From assembly GCA_046047235.1 (NCBI GenBank), contig JBJOII010000130.1, positions 1 to 11,808 of the forward strand: 11,808 nt of DNA, written 5' to 3'. Below, piece after piece: positions 7,120-11,808 of this stretch (positions are counted from its first letter, which is position 1; each line of letters opens with the position of its first letter). The DNA comes from JBMTVN01 sp046047235 (GTDB lineage Bacteria; Verrucomicrobiota; Verrucomicrobiia; Limisphaerales; JAHDYP01). The position numbers were made by a program, and so were the translations under genes. The notes beneath the pieces were generated by a model. The model ran no database searches. It saw nothing but the letters and a program-made list of their open reading frames with translations, and was not told the origin of the DNA.

Positions 7120-8905
7120 GTCGCACCTCCATCTTCTGCAGATCCTCCAACACGCTCCGCACCTCACCCAATTCCTCCGCCAGCTTGCCCGCGCTTCCCC
7201 CAGGCGCATACCGCGCCTGATCACACTCCCGAAACAAACGCTCCACCCGGTCGACCAAGGCCTCCTCCATGCCCGGCGGGCGCAACCAGCCTTCCACAAC
7301 GTCTCCCGTGATCGAAGCCGCAGGCATGTCTAACCTCTCCCCCAGCACCTCCTGCAGCAACCGGAACAACTCTGAATGGAAACCCGCCGCATCCCCCGCC
7401 CGCACCTTCGCTTCCAGCTCAGCCAGCCCAGCTCTCACACGACGTTGCACCTCGCGCTTTCGCATCCCCCGCGGATCAGACGCCAGACGTTCCTTCTGCC
7501 ACCGCCACCCCCTCACCATCCCCCATAACACCACCGGCAAAAGCCCACCCAACACCATCCATGGCCTCAACGCCATCGGCACCGCCAAAACACCCACCAC
7601 ACCCGGCTGACTCTTAATGTGCACAATATCCTGCACCACCTTCTCACTGTCCGCACTCTCCGCCCGCCGCGTCACGGTCGCCACCGCCTGCCCCGCCACC
7701 GCCTCGCTCACCGCCAAACCAAAACCCGGATGGTCCACCACCTGATACGCATCCTTAAATGGATCAAAATAGGCAAAACGTATCGGAGGTACCGCCCCTA
7801 ACCCACTCGACTGCGGCACCAAAACCTGCTCCACAGTCCGCACCCCCACCTGCCCAAACCGATCCGACACCTCCAAATTGCTCGTCGGCTCATACGCCCG
7901 CCAACCCGGCCAGTTCGTCGGCGCCGCCCATCGCATCGATTCCAAATTCCCCGACCCCGATAACCGCACGCTCAAGGTCAACGGATCCCCCACCGCAACG
8001 TTCGTCGACGATACACTCGCCTCCAGCTGGAATCGCCCCACCGCCCCGGCAAACCCCTCCGGCCTGCCTTCGCGCGGCAAAGAATTCACCCGCACCTTCA
8101 ACTCGCCGCTCGCCAAGGTAAACCGCCGCACCTCAACGTCTCCAAACAAACTCGGAAACCCAAACGGATCCCGCTGCCGCTGAGTCCGAAACTGCACCGC
8201 CAACTGACATCCCGCCGCCCGCACCCCAATCTCCCCCGCCTTCATAAAGGTCACCGGCATCTGCCACCCACCACGCTGGTAAACCACACCATTCGTCGAA
8301 ATCGGCTGCGGATTCTCCAAAGCCACCAAATCACCCAATACCGCTCCCTCAACCACCAACTCGGGTGCGCTCTCCAACTGCCCGCCATACTGCGAATGCA
8401 GGATCATGGTCGCCACAGTCGCTTCCCCCACATAAAACGAAGCCTTCGGCAAACTCACCGTCAGGAAAAATGGCTCAGCCTCCCCATTGCCTAAATCCGA
8501 CTTCACCACCTTCAAACTCACCGGGTTCGACACCACTTCCCGCCCCCCGACCGCCGCCCGCAACGACGGAATCACATAATCACCCACCTCCAGGGGCTGT
8601 ATCTTGTAGGACGCCACAAAGCTCCTCCGAACCACACCATTCGCCACCGTGGTCTCACTGCCCTGACTATCATACCGCACCCGCAAACCCGGCACCTCCG
8701 GGGCGTTGGGCAACTGCTCGGGTAGCCCTCCCTCAAAACGTAGCTGGAAGGTCGCCTCCGCCCCCATCGGCACCACCTGTGGCTGCACCACCGCCGTCAT
8801 TTGAACCGCCGCCTGCAGCCCACCACCGCAAACTAAAGCCAATAGCACCGCCCAAAGCCATAGTACCCAACCCCAATCGCCCTGCTGATTCACGCTTCTG
8901 TCCAT
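7109..8905 (-). CDS. batD: BatD-like protein (oxygen-tolerance family), multi-beta-domain membrane protein
   Basis: The protein has 598 residues, the usual size for BatD. A signal or anchor helix spans about 12-33. The large periplasmic part (35-440) consists of repeated beta-sandwich domains: the first opens with VVQPQVVPMGAEATFQLRF and closes with GDYVIPSLRAAVGG; others open at FFLTVSLPKASFYVGEA (146-162) and RFQLEASVSSTNVAVGDPL (291-309). A membrane helix at about 444-464 leads to a helical cytoplasmic C-terminal part. BatD is the large extracytoplasmic component of Bat systems; its molecular action is not established. The ATG at 8905 lies one base after the batBC stop and is preceded by AAGGA at 8-base spacing. 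The 3' end overlaps batE. The coding strand is G-rich with many Gly, Val, Glu, Arg and Trp codons. Confidence 0.9.
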   Translation of the reverse strand: MDRSVNQQGDWGWVLWLWAVLLALVCGGGLQAAVQMTAVVQPQVVPMGAEATFQLRFEGGLPEQLPNAPEVPGLRVRYDSQGSETTVANGVVRRSFVASYKIQPLEVGDYVIPSLRAAVGGREVVSNPVSLKVVKSDLGNGEAEPFFLTVSLPKASFYVGEATVATMILHSQYGGQLESAPELVVEGAVLGDLVALENPQPISTNGVVYQRGGWQMPVTFMKAGEIGVRAAGCQLAVQFRTQRQRDPFGFPSLFGDVEVRRFTLASGELKVRVNSLPREGRPEGFAGAVGRFQLEASVSSTNVAVGDPLTLSVRLSGSGNLESMRWAAPTNWPGWRAYEPTSNLEVSDRFGQVGVRTVEQVLVPQSSGLGAVPPIRFAYFDPFKDAYQVVDHPGFGLAVSEAVAGQAVATVTRRAESADSEKVVQDIVHIKSQPGVVGVLAVPMALRPWMVLGGLLPVVLWGMVRGWRWQKERLASDPRGMRKREVQRRVRAGLAELEAKVRAGDAAGFHSELFRLLQEVLGERLDMPAASITGDVVEGWLRPPGMEEALVDRVERLFRECDQARYAPGGSAGKLAEELGEVRSVLEDLQKMEVRRDV

Positions 8906-8906
8906 G

Positions 8907-10850
8907 CTACCAGTCCTTCAAAACACGCACCCCGCTCCGGTTCGTTCCCTTCGGCAAAAAGATCATCGTCCTCTCCCCATCCCGTTGCTCATCCAAAAAA
9001 CGCCTCGCCTCAGCCGCCGTCATCTGACCCGCCACACGCCCCTCACGCTGCTCCCCCCCCTGCTCACCACCCTCCCCCTCCGCACCACCCGACGCACCCG
9101 CCTCCTGCTCTTCACCCTCTCCCGCCTCACCCTCGGATCCCGACTGCTGCTGTTCCTGACCAGCGTCCTCCTCGCCCCGACCACTCTGCTGCTGCTGCCC
9201 CTGCCCATCCTCACCCTGCTGCTGCTGCTGCGAGTCTTGCCGCTGCTCGCCTGAATCACCCTGCTGCTCCTGCTGCCCTTGATCTTGTTGCTGGTCCTGC
9301 CCCTGCTGCCGCTGTTGTTGATCCTGCTGGTTCTGGTCCTGCTGCTCCTGCTGATCACCCTGATCTCCACCCTGCTGTTGTTGCTGTTGCTGTTGCTGCT
9401 GCAATTCCTCCAGCTTCCGACTCACATACAGCAGGTTGTCCCTCGCAGACGTATCCTCAGGATCCAACTGCATCGCCGCATTGTAATTGTTCGTCGCCTG
9501 AGTCCACCTAGCGCTCTTCTCCGCAAAATCGGTCGACCCCTCACCCATCTGGAACAAGGTGTTCCCCAGGTTGTAAAAGCTCTTCTGCTGGAGCTGCAGG
9601 TCAGCCCCGCTCAAAGCATTCGTAAACGCCCCCGCCGCCACCCCGTAATCCCCCGCCCGATAAGCCGCCGTCCCCAGGTTATACGCCAGCCTCAAGTCCT
9701 TCGGATCCTTCTCCGCCAGCTCACGATACTGCTCCATCGCCTCCCGATACCGCCCCTCCTCATACGCCCGCATCGCCCCCCCCGCACTCACCGCCGCCAC
9801 CACGGAGCCACCCGCACAAAACCAACCAGCCAACACCACCGCCGCCAACTTCTTCAGCCTCGCCGACCGCGGTAAAACCGTCTCCCACATCAGTAACAAA
9901 ATCGCCAGCCCCAGCGGCCAATAAAACCGCTCGTGAAACCGCCGCGTCAGCCTCGATGACACCTCCGACCTCGGCAACGGCGCCAGCCCCTCCTCATACA
10001 ACACCTCCATCGCATTCGGTGCCGCCAACGGTAAATAAAACCCCTGCCCCACGGTCGCCACCTCCCGCAATAAACCCTCGTTCAAGCGCGACTTCACCAC
10101 GTTCCCCCCGTCGTCTTTAATATACTCCGTCTCCCCCGCCTCGTTCACCACCCGCAATACCTCCCCCCCCACTGTCCCCACCCCCAAGGTGAAGATCCGC
10201 ATCCCCGCCTCCGCCGCTTTCGCCGCCTCCGCCAAAGCACCCTCATCGTGATCCTCACCGTCAGAGATCAATACCAATACCCGAAAGTTGTCCTCGTCCT
10301 TGAACGCATCCCGCGCCACCCGAATCGCCTGAGCCAGCGCCGTCCCCCCCTGCGGAATAATCCGCGTGTCCACGGCCGACAAACTCTGCCGGAATGCCTG
10401 CTCATCCAACGTCAACGGACATTGCAAAAATGCCGTCCCCGCAAACGCCACCAAACCCATCCGATCACCCTCGTTCATCCGCATCAAATCCCGCGCCGCC
10501 AGCTTCGCCCGCTCTAACCGGCTCGGCTGCAAATCCGTCGCCAACATGCTCCTCGATGTGTCCACCGCCACCAACACATCCAACCCCCGACGATGCGCCT
10601 CCTCCCACTGATAACCCCACTGCGGCCTCGCCATCGCCAAAAACAACAGCAATACCACCCCCACCAATACAACCCGCCGCCGCCGCTCCCGTCCCGGCTC
10701 CAACCGAACGGTCAACCCGTCCAGCAACCGCGCCTGGATAAACCGAGTCATCAACCGCTGCCGCACCCGCCAGCTCCAAATCAAAAACCACCCCAGCAAG
10801 GCCACCACCAGCCCCGCCAACCAAAGCAATTCTGAATGCTCAAATCGCAT
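8907..10850 (-). CDS. batB: BatB-BatC fusion: VWA domain, TPR region and Gln-rich tail
   Basis: The protein has 647 residues counted from the ATG at 10850. It opens with MRFEHSELLWL, like BatB, then a membrane helix, a second one ending LFLAMARPQ (about 59-77), and a VWA domain (about 88-280). The metal site is complete: DTSRS (97-101), Thr170 in GGTA, and Asp197 in SDGEDHD. After a helix at about 310-322 comes a further hydrophobic segment (332-353) that corresponds to the signal region of a separate BatC. TPRs follow (355-475: AYEEGRYREAMEQYRELAEKDP, NLGTAAYRAGDYGVAAGAF, FYNLGNTLF). A Gln run of ten (484-493) begins a Gln/Glu/Gly/Asp-rich stretch to about 605, and the tail ends in KDW as BatC proteins do. 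A GTG at 10877, 4 bases after the batA stop, is an alternative start; I prefer ATG 10850 for its family-like N-terminus and GAGG 3 bases upstream. Confidence 0.9.
   Translation of the reverse strand: MRFEHSELLWLAGLVVALLGWFLIWSWRVRQRLMTRFIQARLLDGLTVRLEPGRERRRRVVLVGVVLLLFLAMARPQWGYQWEEAHRRGLDVLVAVDTSRSMLATDLQPSRLERAKLAARDLMRMNEGDRMGLVAFAGTAFLQCPLTLDEQAFRQSLSAVDTRIIPQGGTALAQAIRVARDAFKDEDNFRVLVLISDGEDHDEGALAEAAKAAEAGMRIFTLGVGTVGGEVLRVVNEAGETEYIKDDGGNVVKSRLNEGLLREVATVGQGFYLPLAAPNAMEVLYEEGLAPLPRSEVSSRLTRRFHERFYWPLGLAILLLMWETVLPRSARLKKLAAVVLAGWFCAGGSVVAAVSAGGAMRAYEEGRYREAMEQYRELAEKDPKDLRLAYNLGTAAYRAGDYGVAAGAFTNALSGADLQLQQKSFYNLGNTLFQMGEGSTDFAEKSARWTQATNNYNAAMQLDPEDTSARDNLLYVSRKLEELQQQQQQQQQQGGDQGDQQEQQDQNQQDQQQRQQGQDQQQDQGQQEQQGDSGEQRQDSQQQQQGEDGQGQQQQSGRGEEDAGQEQQQSGSEGEAGEGEEQEAGASGGAEGEGGEQGGEQREGRVAGQMTAAEARRFLDEQRDGERTMIFLPKGTNRSGVRVLKDW
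9372..9402 (-). repeat. CAG/CAA trinucleotide run coding polyglutamine in batBC
   Basis: On the coding strand ten consecutive CAG or CAA codons make the Gln run at the start of the BatC low-complexity tail. Dispersed CAG-rich stretches continue to about 9120. The mixed CAG/CAA use interrupts the pure trinucleotide repeat, which would limit slippage. Any length change in whole codons would keep the frame. Confidence 0.8.
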
Positions 10851-10881
10851 ACGCCTCAGCCTATACTCCACCCCCACACGC

Positions 10882-11748
10882 TCACGGCAACGTCCTCCAT
10901 ACGGTGTTCGATAAAACCAGCTCCAATAACAACAACGCCGCCCCCGCCATCACAAACCACGGAAACAACTCCCGGTAATTCTCATATCGCGTCATGGAAA
11001 CCTCGGTCTTCTCAAACCGGTCAATCTCGTCATAAATCGACCGCAAGGTCTCCGTCCGGTCCGCCCGGTAATAAGCCCCACCCGTCTTGCCCGCAATCTC
11101 CCGCAAAGTGTCCTCGTCAATGTCCACCTGCTGATACGCCACCCGCTTCCTCCCAAACGCATCCTCATACGGAATCGGCGCCTGCCCGCGCGTCCCCACC
11201 CCAATGGTGTAAACCTTCACTTTCAATGCCAAAGCCGCCTCCGCCGCCGTCAACGGCGGAACCTTGCCCGCATTGTTCTGACCGTCGGTCATCAATATCA
11301 CAATCTTGCTCTTCGACTCCACATCCCGCAAACGGTTCACCGCCGCCGCCAACGCCGACCCAATCGCCGTCCCATCCTCCTCCCGAGTCGCAAAATCCAG
11401 CCGGTCCAGGTTCGCCAGCAGGAAATCATGATCCAACGTCAACGGCGCCGCGATATAGGGATTCCTCGCAAAGGCCACCAACCCAATCCGGTCGCTCACC
11501 CGCTTGCCCACAAAATCCCGCAAAACCCGACGCGCCACCTCCAAACGGTTCACCCGCCCCCCCTCCAACTCAAAATCCTCCGACCGCATGCTCGTCGACA
11601 AATCAAACGCCACCACAATGTCCACACCACTCGCCTTCACCACCGACTCCCCCTCGTCCACCCGCGGACGTGACAACGCCACCACCAGCAACACCAAGGC
11701 ACCCCACCTCATCCATGGCAATATCACCCGCGCAGGCGATCGCCCCAC
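10882..11748 (-). CDS. batA: BatA-like VWA membrane protein (main reading frame)
   Basis: The visible frame gives 288 residues from a GTG at 11748, with a hydrophobic helix at about 13-27 ending in ALSRPR, a typical BatA junction before the VWA domain. The VWA metal site is complete: DLSTS (49-53), Thr127 in DGTAIG and Asp155 in MTDGQNN. LREIAGKTGGAYYRA (215-229) is a characteristic VWA/BatA segment, and a C-terminal membrane helix lies at about 262-280. BatA proteins usually have around 320-340 residues with another N-terminal helix, so this frame appears short. It stays open to the window edge, but upstream of about residue 8 the sequence (GDPHQHTGARGPRTG) does not look like BatA; the matching residues lie in another frame (11724-11808). 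The true start is therefore uncertain, and an internal ATG at 11712 is a further option. The gene heads the visible part of the operon, 4 bases before the GTG alternative of batBC. Confidence 0.85.
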   Translation of the reverse strand: MGRSPARVILPWMRWGALVLLVVALSRPRVDEGESVVKASGVDIVVAFDLSTSMRSEDFELEGGRVNRLEVARRVLRDFVGKRVSDRIGLVAFARNPYIAAPLTLDHDFLLANLDRLDFATREEDGTAIGSALAAAVNRLRDVESKSKIVILMTDGQNNAGKVPPLTAAEAALALKVKVYTIGVGTRGQAPIPYEDAFGRKRVAYQQVDIDEDTLREIAGKTGGAYYRADRTETLRSIYDEIDRFEKTEVSMTRYENYRELFPWFVMAGAALLLLELVLSNTVWRTLP

Positions 11749-11808
11749 CCCCGTTCGAGGGCCTCGAGCACCGGTGTGCTGATGCGGGTCTCCAGGGCCA
11801 GCTGACGC
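11724..11808 (-). pseudogene. Probable N-terminal part of batA in a shifted frame, cut by the window edge
   Basis: In the -1 relative frame the last 85 bases encode 27 residues, RQLALETRISTPVL then EALERGWGDRLRG, before a TGA at 11724-11726. Third positions are strongly G or C, as in the neighbouring real genes, unlike the main batA frame over the same bases. The pattern (small polar stretch, then Leu-rich, then GWxxRLR directly before VILPWMRWGALVLL in the other frame) is how I recall BatA reading between its first two membrane helices. One extra G in the GGG at 11727-11729 would join both parts without a gap. I read this as batA with a frameshift or a sequence error. The alternative is the end of a separate upstream gene that overlaps the batA start by 25 bases. 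Confidence 0.5.

Noticed and set aside
7120..7299. N-terminal extension of batE
   Set aside because: The translation is Trp/Cys/Arg-rich shadow of batD; the GTG at 7119 has a strong ribosome site and begins a normal signal peptide.
9279..9875. Long + strand frame of Leu/Val/Pro/Arg-rich sequence opposite batBC
   Set aside because: It is the mirror of the CAG-rich and TPR-coding region of batBC, which has clear domains; the Leu runs simply reflect CTG complementing CAG.

Overview
The window looks like chromosomal DNA of a high-GC member of the Verrucomicrobiota or a close PVC-group relative. This is inferred from family content, not from a marker gene: a DUF1559-type prepilin-like protein of the kind common in Verrucomicrobia and Planctomycetes, a GH9-like extracellular protein, and a Bat (Bacteroides aerotolerance) operon with a fused BatB-BatC. 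No RNA gene, transposase, integrase or CRISPR array was seen.

There are two convergent blocks. The left block, on the + strand (1-6304), holds five genes: the 3' part of an unrecognised helical protein, an overlapping small lipoprotein, a secreted GH9-like protein that lacks the usual DAGD catalytic segment, a prepilin-like DUF1559 protein, and an unrecognised two-helix membrane protein. Between the lipoprotein and the GH9-like gene lies an array of 23 perfect-length 7-bp repeats (2036-2196) built from two alternating words.

The right block, on the - strand (6352-11808), reads batA, batBC, batD, batE with junctions of -11 to about +30 nt, so it is almost certainly one operon. The products are membrane-anchored proteins: two VWA domains facing the periplasm, TPR scaffolds, a multi-beta-domain BatD and a TPR/SH3 BatE. 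They probably form one envelope complex. Genes usual at the head of such operons (MoxR ATPase, DUF58) would lie beyond the right edge. The beginning of batA appears to be split by a one-base frame change close to the right edge.

The whole window has a strong strand bias: the + strand is C-rich and G-poor. Left-block proteins are therefore loaded with Pro, Thr, His, Leu, Gln and Asn, and Bat proteins with Gly, Val, Glu, Arg and Trp. Shine-Dalgarno sites are clear before batD and batE and absent before most left-block genes. The most unusual items are the two-word heptamer array, the degenerate GH9-like protein, the batA frame change and the composition split.
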